NCBI GenBank assembly: GCA_046714215.1
Contig: JBKKBM010000169.1
Location: 1-6,332 of the forward strand
Direction: 5' to 3'
Length of the DNA: 6,332 nt
Source: DATLCI01 sp046714215
GTDB lineage: Bacteria > Acidobacteriota > Terriglobia > Terriglobales > Acidobacteriaceae
The translations under genes and the position numbers were made by a program. Within the stretch, counting starts at the first letter, position 1; the number at the start of each line of letters is the position of its first letter. The notes under the pieces were generated by a model, which searched no databases, was not told the origin of the DNA, and saw nothing but the letters and a program-made list of their open reading frames with translations. Positions 1 to 6,191 of this stretch are shown here, one piece after another.

Positions 1-210
1 TACGTGGAGCATACCCAGATCAAGTACCTGCTGGGCCTGCTGGAGCTGCTGAAGGCAGACGTCGCGCAACTCGGAGTGGAGGTAGTCCGCGACCGCGAGT
101 TGAAGCGCATTGCCAGTGAAGATCCCACTAAGCACTCCGCCCGCGCGGAGCACCGCAACCGGCACCGGCGGGAGGCAGGCCCCGAACCCGGCCCCGACCG
201 CTTGCAATAA
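1..210 (+). CDS. 3' end of an unrecognised protein (5' end outside the window)
   Basis: The reading frame is open from the first base of the window (codon TAC, then GTG) to a TAA at 208-210, so this is most likely the last 69 residues of a longer gene. The GTG at 4-6 is probably internal. The first ~35 residues are Leu/Ala/Val-rich and look helical (KYLLGLLELLKADVAQL). The last ~30 are rich in Arg, Glu, His and Pro (HRNRHRREAGPEPGPDRLQ) and look disordered. I recognise no family. Support for a real gene comes from a strong terminator starting about 30 bases after the stop and from the absence of a better gene here. The frame could still be fortuitous, because such a short fragment carries little coding signal. 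Confidence 0.45.
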   Translation, partial: YVEHTQIKYLLGLLELLKADVAQLGVEVVRDRELKRIASEDPTKHSARAEHRNRHRREAGPEPGPDRLQ

Positions 211-237
211 AGCGTGATCTCATAACATTGTCGAAAT

Positions 238-271
238 AAAAAGGGGAGGCGCGATTTGCGCCTCCCTTTTT
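238..271. terminator. Bidirectional intrinsic terminator
   Basis: A perfect 9-bp GC-rich stem (GGGAGGCGC at 244-252, GCGCCTCCC at 258-266) encloses a 5-nt loop, GATTT. It is flanked by A5 at 238-242 and T5 at 267-271. On the plus strand the T-run follows the stem and would end transcription of the gene stopping at 210. On the minus strand the A-run becomes a T-run and would end the Spy-like gene, whose stop is 16 bases away. The position between two converging stops fits both roles. Confidence 0.9.
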
Positions 272-286
272 CCAAACTACATCCAA

Positions 287-775
287 TTACTGCTTCGTCG
301 AGCCTTCGGCTTTCGTTTTGTCGGCCTTGTCGCCCCAGGCGCCGCGGCGTCCTTTACCGTGTTTGCCCATGCGCGCTTTTCGGTTCGCCTTCATCTCCGT
401 AAACTTGGTCTGCTGTTCCGGCGTGAGCAGGCTGTTCACCTGGCTCTGCGTGGATTCATGCAGCGCCTTGAACTGCTCCATCTTCTGCTCTTTGGTCAGC
501 GACTCATTGGCGCGCAGTTCCTGGGCCTTGGTCCGCTGCTGTTCGTGCAGGTTCTTGATCTGGGTCTTCTGCGCTTCCGTCAGGCCCAGTTCGGTGGCCA
601 TCTTCTGCATGTGCTTGCCGCCCATGCGACCCATCTTGTCGCCGCGCATATGGCGTTCATGCTGTCCTTCGACCTTTTTGTCCTGGACGGTGGTTTGAGC
701 TTCTTGCGCAACCATCGCTATGCTGAGCGTCAGGCACGCGGTGGATGCCAACATCACTTTCGTAAATCGCTTCAT
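287..775 (-). CDS. Spy/CpxP-like periplasmic LTxxQ protein
   Basis: A 162-residue exported protein of the Spy/CpxP type, about the length of E. coli Spy and CpxP. An N-terminal signal peptide (KR at 2-3, hydrophobic ~7-22) is probably cleaved at about residues 20-23. The mature part begins with a His/Met/Gly/Lys-rich stretch (about 39-59) that could bind metal. A mostly helical, Gln/Lys/Glu-rich core follows, with three LTxxQ motifs at 65-69 (LTEAQ), 93-97 (LTKEQ) and 117-121 (LTPEQ). Classical Spy has two, corresponding to the first and last here. The tail (129-162) is strongly basic and probably disordered. Family members are ATP-independent chaperones or envelope-stress sensors that bind unfolded proteins or metals; that role is inferred. 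The ATG at 773-775 is supported by GAGAGGA (minus strand, 793-787) 11 nt upstream and by the signal peptide. No two-component regulator is visible beside it. Confidence 0.85.
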   Translation of the reverse strand: MKRFTKVMLASTACLTLSIAMVAQEAQTTVQDKKVEGQHERHMRGDKMGRMGGKHMQKMATELGLTEAQKTQIKNLHEQQRTKAQELRANESLTKEQKMEQFKALHESTQSQVNSLLTPEQQTKFTEMKANRKARMGKHGKGRRGAWGDKADKTKAEGSTKQ

Positions 776-915
776 AAACTTTATTTTCCTCTCGTCTCGC
801 CTATGCTCTGCGCCGGCCTACTGAACCTACAAACATGACCTGGCCGGAAAAGTTGCGGAGCTGCCCATTCAATTCATCGGTCGAACCCTTGCCCGGCGGG
901 CGTGGTAGGGATGTA

Positions 916-945
916 TTGACAGGCTCACTCCCCAACGACGACACT
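916..945 (+). promoter_or_regulatory. Candidate promoter of the amidohydrolase gene (possibly leaderless)
   Basis: A perfect -35 hexamer TTGACA lies at 916-921. After an 18-bp spacer comes GACACT (940-945), which matches the -10 consensus at three of six positions including A2 and the final T. The ATG at 952 begins 7 nt beyond the hexamer, where transcription would be expected to start, and no Shine-Dalgarno sequence precedes it. The -35 match is strong and the -10 weak, so this is a suggestion only. Confidence 0.35.
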
Positions 946-951
946 GGCGCG

Positions 952-2277
952 ATGAAAAACATCCTACCGGCTATCTTGTTACTTCTCTCGACGGTCACAG
1001 CCCTTGCCCAAGCCCCGGCCCCAGCCGCTCAACCGCTTACCTATATCAAGGCCGGACGCCTCTTCGACTCCACCGGCGAAGCCGTGAAAACGAACATGGT
1101 GATTGTGGTGGCGGGCGACCGCATCCAGAAGGTGAGCGCGGCCGCCGATGTCACCATCCCGCCGAACGCGCAGGTCATTGACCTCTCCAGCGCCACGGTG
1201 CTGCCCGGGTTGATCGACCTGCATGCGCACCTGGGATCGCGCGCTGACCGCTACGACGAGATCTATAACTTCAAGGACACGCCCTTCCACAGCGCCTTCG
1301 CCGGCGTGATCAATGCGCGCAAGACGCTCGAGGCCGGCTTCACCACCGTGCGCGATCTCGGTGGCTATCCGTTCCTGGCGGTGGATCTGCGCAACTCCAT
1401 CACCGAAGGTTTCATTCCCGGGCCGCGCATCGTGGCCGCGGGGCCGGGTATCTCCATCACCGGGGGTCACGGCGATCTGAATAACTATGCGCCGCAAGTG
1501 CGGGTCATGATGTTTCCGGAGCAGCGCGACTTCGGCATCGCCGATGGCGTGGACCAGGTGCGGCAAACCATCCGCGCCCAGGTGAAGTACGGCGTTGACG
1601 CCGTCAAGATACTGGCCACGGGCGGCGTGCTCTCCAAGGGGACGAATCCCGGAGCCGCGCAATACACGCTCGAAGAGTTGAAGGCCGCGGCTGATGAAGC
1701 CCACACGCACGGACGCACCATTGCAGCCCATGCCCATGGCGCACAAGGCATCAAGAACGCGATCCGCGCGGGCATCGACACCATTGAACATGCCAGCTTC
1801 ATCGACGACGAGGGCATTCGCCTGGCCAAGGAGCACGGCACGTATCTGGTGATGGACATCTACAACGACGATTACATTCTGGGCAAGGCCATCGAGTTCA
1901 AGATCCCGCAGGAGTTCATCGACAAAGAGAAACTAGTCGGCCGTACCCAGCGCGAGAACTTTGAAAAAGCTTTCCGCGCGGGTGCAAAGATGGCATTTGG
2001 CAGCGATTCCGGCGTCTATCCGCACGGCGATAACGGCAAGCAGTTCTTCTATATGGTGAAATTCGGGATGACGCCGGCGCAGGCCATCCGCGCGGCTACC
2101 GCGGTTTCTGCCGCGGCCATCAAGCGTGACAAGGATGTAGGCACGATTGAAGTGGGCAAGTTCGCCGACATCATCGCCGTGGATGCTGACCCGCTGAAGG
2201 ACGTGACCGCGCTGGAGACGGTCAGCTTCGTGATGAAGGGCGGCAAGGTCTACAAGCAGGGCGGAAGCTGGAAGTAG
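952..2277 (+). CDS. Secreted metal-dependent amidohydrolase (imidazolonepropionase/Xaa-Pro dipeptidase-like)
   Basis: A 441-residue member of the amidohydrolase superfamily, closest in pattern to the group containing bacterial prolidase-like enzymes (Met_dep_hydrolase_A type). These hydrolyse amide or ester bonds, often in dipeptides or N-acyl amino acids; the actual substrate cannot be read from sequence. A signal peptide is obvious (MKNILPAILLLLSTVTALAQ, with ALA at 17-19 before the likely cut). Then come the N-terminal beta-sandwich part (about 30-84), the metal-binding HAH at 91-93, K219 (the AVKI lysine usually carboxylated to bridge two metals), H260/H262 (AAHAHG), H280 (IEH) and the catalytic D352 (GSDSG). 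The sandwich closes at about 395-438 (GTIEVGKFADIIAVDADPL). All expected catalytic residues are present. An in-frame ATG at 835 would add 39 residues ahead of the signal peptide, so the ATG at 952 is preferred. The gene stands alone, with divergent and convergent neighbours. Confidence 0.92.
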   Translation: MKNILPAILLLLSTVTALAQAPAPAAQPLTYIKAGRLFDSTGEAVKTNMVIVVAGDRIQKVSAAADVTIPPNAQVIDLSSATVLPGLIDLHAHLGSRADRYDEIYNFKDTPFHSAFAGVINARKTLEAGFTTVRDLGGYPFLAVDLRNSITEGFIPGPRIVAAGPGISITGGHGDLNNYAPQVRVMMFPEQRDFGIADGVDQVRQTIRAQVKYGVDAVKILATGGVLSKGTNPGAAQYTLEELKAAADEAHTHGRTIAAHAHGAQGIKNAIRAGIDTIEHASFIDDEGIRLAKEHGTYLVMDIYNDDYILGKAIEFKIPQEFIDKEKLVGRTQRENFEKAFRAGAKMAFGSDSGVYPHGDNGKQFFYMVKFGMTPAQAIRAATAVSAAAIKRDKDVGTIEVGKFADIIAVDADPLKDVTALETVSFVMKGGKVYKQGGSWK

Positions 2278-2315
2278 GCTTAGGCGACGAGGGATCCCTA
2301 CCCGCAAGGTTAGTC

Positions 2316-4232
2316 TCAAGGAGCCACTCGCTGCTTCGTTGCAACGAGGCTGTGTTTCTCCAGGATTCCCACCAAACGGTCTACCCAGGCTTGGTCGATA
2401 TCTGTCAGATATTCCGCCGAGAGCAGGGACGCGATGTCCCTCGTGCTGCGCCTGCCGTTCATGAAGTTGATGGCTTCGTAAACGACGAGGCCGAAGTTGG
2501 GCCCATCGTCATCGGCGAAGCGGGCGCTTTGTTCGTCCCACCATTTCTTGTCATCGCCGGCGATTGATTCGAAAGCGGCGCCGTAGATGGGCAGGAGGGT
2601 GAGACGACGAGGTGGGCCGCCAAGAGATACAGTCTCGTCGGCAGGCTTAGGGCTTGAGGTCGCTGGACCTGGACGAAGCGCTACGTTACTTCTCTTTACG
2701 GCACGGCCCAGTTCGGTCATCGAAGCAGCCAGTTCCCGCGGCGCTTCGCTCATCGCCATCCACCAGGCTGCCGCCCCCGCCATTACGCCGACCCGACGGA
2801 ACTCGCTGGCATCCGTTTTATCGATGTTGTCTTCGCTGGAGTGATGGGTCCAATCGGGATCGTGCCCGAACATCGATGAGGGAATCCCGAGCCCGTTGAA
2901 GATGTCATGATCGCTGCCCTGGGTGTAATCGATCATTTCCGGCTGCCAGTAGTTGCGGGTGCCGGCGGGCGCGTAGAGATTGGCGTTGCGCGTCTGCTGC
3001 ATCACGTCCGTGAGCAGAGCATCGAGATATGACGGCACCGAATCCGGCGTGCGCGTGGCATACATGCGCGAATTCGTCTTGACCGTGTCTTCGCCGATCA
3101 TGTCGAGGTTGATGTTGGCGATGATGCAGGCGTCCTTCTCCGACCACGGCTGCGGCTTGCGCGGGTCATCCCACTCGCCGCATCGGCGCGCTTCCGGATG
3201 ATGGGTTACGTAAGCCATAGTGCCGAAGAACTCCGGTATCCACATGAAGTGGATACTGCGCTCCGGCGCGGGAATCTTCTTCTGTGCGATGAGGGAGTTG
3301 AGCGTGCGCGCTAGTTCCAGCATGCCGCCGGAGCCACTGGCGTTGTCGTTCGCGCTCCACTTGGGATGGTCGAGGTGCGCGGTGACCAGTACCTCCCGCT
3401 GCGGATCTTTCGTGCCACGGATGTAGGCGTGGACCAATGTCATGTTACCCGCGCCGAGAGTAGCGTCGATCTTGCCTTTGACGCGCACGGGTCCTGAGCG
3501 CATCAGCGACTTCAATTTCGTGTATTGGTTGGCGGAGATCTGAAAGCCGCCGCGGGTGTTCTCATACTCTTCCGCGCGCGGCCAGATGCCGTTGTAGCGG
3601 ATGAGGTCGGGATATTGCGGACGGTCCGTCGCCGAGGGATAGATGACCACGCCGACCGCGCCATATTTCAAGACCGCTTTGCGCACCACGTTCGCCGCAT
3701 AGCCCGAGGCCAGCGCGACTTTGCCCTTCACGTCGATGCCTTCATAGATTTTGTCCGAGGTCCCGCTGCCGACGTCCACCAACTCGCCTGACCATTCGCC
3801 CGGCTTGGAATACGTGGAGACGCACATCGGCACATCGCTGTAACGGCAGAGCCGGTAAGGTTCGAAGGCCGCGTTCCCGCCCACGCTTTCCACCCACAGT
3901 TCGCCACCGCGCATGTCCCAGGACATCGGCGAGATGTGCGTCTGGTATTTGATCTTGCCGTCGGAAGGAAACTTTTCGATGTTCGCTTCGATGCCCAAAT
4001 GCTTGAGCTTGGCCAACACCATTTCCGCTGATTCCGCCATCATCGGACTGCCCTGGATGCGGTGATACTGGATGATGTGGCGGGTGTATTCCTGCGCCAT
4101 CTCGCCGGAATATTCGTTGGCGATAGCTTGAAAGACCGCGCGTTTCACCAGATGTTTTTCTGGGGACGTAGACTGCGCCAGGCAAAGACTGGTGGTCGCG
4201 AGCAGGCAAAGGGTCAGCCGGAGTGATCTCAT
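2316..4232 (-). CDS. Secreted M28-family zinc aminopeptidase with PA domain
   Basis: A 638-residue exported peptidase. A signal peptide covers residues 1-20 (MRSLRLTLCLLATTSLCLAQ). A protease-associated (PA) domain lies at about 145-255 (EGIDVKGKVALASGYAA, then KYGAVGVVIYPSA). The M28 catalytic domain spans about 265-500, with likely zinc ligands H286 (TAHLDH), D296 (ANDNASG), E334, D377 (NLDMIGED) and H464 (THHSSEDNIDKTD). Where most M28 enzymes have Glu-Glu (base plus ligand), this protein has P333-E334. The C-terminal region (about 570-632, NFMNGRRSTRDIASLLSAEY) resembles a small winged-helix or PqqD-like domain. Family enzymes remove N-terminal residues from peptides outside the cytoplasm. 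The frame stays open upstream to 4448, but that extension would overlap murJ and bury the signal peptide, so the ATG at 4230-4232 is chosen. No Shine-Dalgarno sequence precedes it. Confidence 0.93.
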   Translation of the reverse strand: MRSLRLTLCLLATTSLCLAQSTSPEKHLVKRAVFQAIANEYSGEMAQEYTRHIIQYHRIQGSPMMAESAEMVLAKLKHLGIEANIEKFPSDGKIKYQTHISPMSWDMRGGELWVESVGGNAAFEPYRLCRYSDVPMCVSTYSKPGEWSGELVDVGSGTSDKIYEGIDVKGKVALASGYAANVVRKAVLKYGAVGVVIYPSATDRPQYPDLIRYNGIWPRAEEYENTRGGFQISANQYTKLKSLMRSGPVRVKGKIDATLGAGNMTLVHAYIRGTKDPQREVLVTAHLDHPKWSANDNASGSGGMLELARTLNSLIAQKKIPAPERSIHFMWIPEFFGTMAYVTHHPEARRCGEWDDPRKPQPWSEKDACIIANINLDMIGEDTVKTNSRMYATRTPDSVPSYLDALLTDVMQQTRNANLYAPAGTRNYWQPEMIDYTQGSDHDIFNGLGIPSSMFGHDPDWTHHSSEDNIDKTDASEFRRVGVMAGAAAWWMAMSEAPRELAASMTELGRAVKRSNVALRPGPATSSPKPADETVSLGGPPRRLTLLPIYGAAFESIAGDDKKWWDEQSARFADDDGPNFGLVVYEAINFMNGRRSTRDIASLLSAEYLTDIDQAWVDRLVGILEKHSLVATKQRVAP

Positions 4233-4239
4233 GCGCGCA

Positions 4240-4268
4240 AGGGTAATCGCTGCGGCGGGAGATGTCCA
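4240..4268 (-). promoter_or_regulatory. Candidate promoter of the M28 peptidase gene (possibly leaderless)
   Basis: Read on the minus strand, TGGACA (4268-4263, five of six to TTGACA) is followed by a 17-bp spacer and TACCCT (4245-4240), which keeps the key T1, A2 and T6 of the -10 box. The ATG starts 7 nt further on, at the expected transcription start, and no Shine-Dalgarno sequence lies between. Spacing is ideal, but short motifs like these arise by chance. Confidence 0.4.
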
Positions 4269-4271
4269 TGA

Positions 4272-4294
4272 GTGGTAACCCAGGGTGGTAACCC
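4272..4294. repeat. Tandem 10-bp direct repeat GTGGTAACCC between divergent genes
   Basis: GTGGTAACCC occurs exactly twice, at 4272-4281 and 4285-4294, giving a 13-bp period. The repeats lie in the 97-bp space between the starts of the M28 peptidase gene and murJ. They sit just upstream of the peptidase -35 candidate and cover the place where a murJ -35 box would be expected. A regulator-binding site is plausible but not shown. Confidence 0.5.
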
Positions 4295-4315
4295 GGCGGT
4301 CAAAGCCAATCAAGG

Positions 4316-4321
4316 TAGAAT
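4316..4321 (+). promoter_or_regulatory. Candidate -10 box of murJ
   Basis: TAGAAT matches the -10 consensus TATAAT at five of six positions and ends 8 nt before the preferred murJ ATG at 4330. No recognisable -35 hexamer lies 15-19 bp upstream. The nearest purine-rich stretch that could act as a Shine-Dalgarno sequence (AAGG, 4312-4315) is 14 nt from the ATG, which is too far to be convincing. Confidence 0.35.
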
Positions 4322-4329
4322 CAACCTCC

Positions 4330-5916
4330 ATGGCGGGCACCAAAGAAGACGAAGACCAGGGCATAGGGATGCGCTTTGTCCGCCTCTTCCTGCCATCGCG
4401 CGAACATTCAGTGCTGTCGGCGGCGGCGCTGCTGATGGTTGCCACCATGCTTTCCCGCGTGGTCGGCTACCTGCGTGACGCTTACGTAGCCTACGCGTTC
4501 GGCGCAGGCCCCATCACGGACGCCTACGTGGCCGCATTCACTTTGCCCGACCTCATCAACCACCTGGCCAGCGGTGGCGCCATCTCCATCAGCTTTATCG
4601 CGATCTACACCCGCTACATCGCGCAGCAGCGCGAAGAGCATGCGAGCCACGCTTTCTCGGTGATCATCAGTGTGCTGGCCGTAGGTCTGGGTGTCCTGGT
4701 GTTGGCGGCGGAGATCGCTGCCCCGGCGTTCGTTACGACCATGTTCCCCGAGTTCACAGCGGAGCAAAGAGAGCTGTGCATCCGCCTCACGCGCATCCTG
4801 TTGCCCGCGCAATTGTTCTTCGTCATCGGCGGAGTAGTGGCGGCGGTGCAGCAGACGCGCCGCCAGTTCTTCATTCCCGCCTTCGCGCCCATCATCTATA
4901 CGCTGTTCATCATTGGCGGCGGCATCCTGTTTGGCCCGCGGATGGGTATCGCCGCGCTGGCGTTGGGAGCGGTCACCGGCAGCTTTGCCGGCCCGTTCCT
5001 GATGAACGCGTGGGGAGCGGCGCGCACCGGCATCAACTTCCGCTTCCGCTTCCTGCCTTCTGACCCGGCGTTCCGCGAGTGGTTCAAGATGTCTGTCCCG
5101 CTGATGCTGGGGGTATCCGTGATCCTGGCGGACGACTGGATCATGCGCTACTTCGCCTCCGGGGGCGACGGCGCCATCACCCGCATCAATTACGCGAAGC
5201 GGCTGTTGCAGGTGCCGGCGGGGATGCTGGGCCAGGCCGCGGGCATTGCCACGCTGCCATTTTTTGCGCGGCTTTACTCCGAGAACAAGTTCAATGAGTA
5301 TGCGGCCACGGTCAACAACTCCATCACCAAGCTGGGCGCGCTTTCGTTGCTGGCTTCCGCATGGATGGTGGCGGCCGCGGTGCCCATCGTCGACGTCGCC
5401 TTCCGGCGGGGACGCTTCGAATCCACTGACACTCTCGGCACCGCCGTATTCTTTGCCTGGTTCTCGCTCGCGCTGATCTTCTGGTCAGTGCAGGGACTCT
5501 ACGCCCGCGCGTTTTATGCCGCGGGAGAGACGGTACGGCCCATGATCGCGGCCACGCTCGTCACCGTCTGTTCTATCCCGGTTTATTGGATATGCAACGA
5601 ACATTTCGGGATCGGCGGACTGGCAGTGGCTTCGAATATCGCCATCTTGCTGCACACGGCCACGCTCGCCATCATGCTGCATCTGCGCGGACTGGTTGCC
5701 TTAGGCGGCCTAGACTGGCGGGAGTTGGGCAAGGCCCTCGGGGTAAGCGTGGCCGCCTTCCTGCTCAGCCGCTGGGCAGGCGAAGGGTTTGCCTATGGAG
5801 ATGGCCGCTGGTTGGTACTAGGGAAGTTGCTGATGATCTCGCTGACGTGGGCCGCCGCCGTCCTGGCCGGTCTATGGCTCACACGCAGCACGCTGCTGAA
5901 ACTTCTGCGTCGCTAG
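4330..5916 (+). CDS. murJ: Lipid II flippase MurJ (MviN family)
   Basis: A 528-residue polytopic inner-membrane protein of the MurJ/MviN group (MOP exporter superfamily), close to the usual ~510-530 residues. MurJ flips the undecaprenyl-linked peptidoglycan precursor lipid II to the outer face of the membrane. About 14 hydrophobic segments can be traced between residues 30 and 517. Family motifs are SRVVGYLRD (42-50, with R43, R49 and D50 matching E. coli R18, R24 and D25), TDAY (D64, matching D39), YAKRLLQVPAGMLGQAAG (288-305, R291 probably matching R270) and QGLYARAFYAAGETVRP (388-404). The equivalents of E. coli R52 and E57 are N77 and G82. The ATG at 4330 is preferred; an in-frame ATG at 4285 would add 15 residues and overlap the tandem repeat, and ATG 4369 would trim 13. 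The gene is monocistronic, divergent from the M28 peptidase gene. Confidence 0.95.
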   Translation: MAGTKEDEDQGIGMRFVRLFLPSREHSVLSAAALLMVATMLSRVVGYLRDAYVAYAFGAGPITDAYVAAFTLPDLINHLASGGAISISFIAIYTRYIAQQREEHASHAFSVIISVLAVGLGVLVLAAEIAAPAFVTTMFPEFTAEQRELCIRLTRILLPAQLFFVIGGVVAAVQQTRRQFFIPAFAPIIYTLFIIGGGILFGPRMGIAALALGAVTGSFAGPFLMNAWGAARTGINFRFRFLPSDPAFREWFKMSVPLMLGVSVILADDWIMRYFASGGDGAITRINYAKRLLQVPAGMLGQAAGIATLPFFARLYSENKFNEYAATVNNSITKLGALSLLASAWMVAAAVPIVDVAFRRGRFESTDTLGTAVFFAWFSLALIFWSVQGLYARAFYAAGETVRPMIAATLVTVCSIPVYWICNEHFGIGGLAVASNIAILLHTATLAIMLHLRGLVALGGLDWRELGKALGVSVAAFLLSRWAGEGFAYGDGRWLVLGKLLMISLTWAAAVLAGLWLTRSTLLKLLRR

Positions 5917-5923
5917 CGGGAAC

Positions 5924-6127
5924 TTACCGGACGACGCGCATCTCTTTCCAGTCGTAGTCGAATTTCTGGCCACAATCCAGACACACCACGTAATGCTTGC
6001 CTGTAGGCAGGACCGGATCCCAGTCTGACCCCACGGCAGAACGGCCAACCACTGCCGCGGCGAAGGGCTGCGACGTGTTGCGATGCGAGCAGGTGATAGA
6101 GAGCAGTTGCAGCACTTTCTGGATCAT
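5924..6127 (-). CDS. Small zinc-ribbon-like protein of unknown function
   Basis: A 67-residue protein without signal peptide or membrane segment. It has C13-x-H15 (ITCSHRNTSQPF) near the N terminus and C49-x2-C52 (VVCLDCGQKFDYDW) near the C terminus, spaced as two halves of a zinc ribbon; a four-ligand metal site is inferred. The middle (about 21-44) is a less structured linker. It ends in a charged tail (WKEMRVVR). I believe similar small proteins, annotated as hypothetical, occur in Acidobacteriota, but could not search. The ATG at 6125-6127 is preceded on the minus strand by AGGAAGAG (6144-6137), a fair ribosome-binding site ending 9 nt before it. Its stop is only 7 bp from the murJ stop on the other strand. 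A role in nucleic-acid or protein binding would be a guess. Confidence 0.72.
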   Translation of the reverse strand: MIQKVLQLLSITCSHRNTSQPFAAAVVGRSAVGSDWDPVLPTGKHYVVCLDCGQKFDYDWKEMRVVR

Positions 6128-6171
6128 CGGGTGGAACTCTTCCTAAATATCTTTAACGGGCTGAAAAACTG

Positions 6172-6191
6172 GGTTGCTAAAACAGGTTGCT
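6172..6191. repeat. Short direct repeat GGTTGCT, 13-bp period
   Basis: GGTTGCT occurs at 6172-6178 and 6185-6191, each followed by an A-rich run (AAAA and TAAAAA). The pair lies upstream of the zinc-ribbon gene and just beyond the terminator of the next minus-strand gene. It may be an operator half-pair or chance; the repeat is short. Confidence 0.25.

Noticed and set aside
318..838. Plus-strand open frames across the Spy-like gene
   Set aside because: They have low-complexity Cys/Ser/Leu-rich composition and mirror a gene with signal peptide, ribosome-binding site and family motifs.
835..951. N-terminal extension of the amidohydrolase starting at ATG 835
   Set aside because: It would put 39 polar residues before a clear signal peptide and has no convincing ribosome-binding site. 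The stretch also contains the candidate TTGACA.
776..951. Promoter for the Spy-like gene or a small RNA in the divergent region
   Set aside because: A ribosome-binding site is clear, but no -35/-10 pair with good spacing was found on the minus strand, and no stable hairpin plus T-run marks a small RNA.
979..1836. 285-residue open frame antisense to the amidohydrolase gene
   Set aside because: It lies wholly within a confidently identified gene, is Arg/Gly/His-rich with no recognisable motif, and is typical of antisense frames in GC-rich coding DNA.
2278..2315. Terminator between the converging amidohydrolase and peptidase genes
   Set aside because: The 10-bp palindrome AGGGATCCCT (2290-2299) has no room for a loop, the only other stem is 5 bp, and there is no T-run on either strand.
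4233..4448. N-terminal extension of the M28 peptidase up to 4448
   Set aside because: The added 72 residues lie antisense to the murJ start and precede an obvious signal peptide; they look like a shadow frame.
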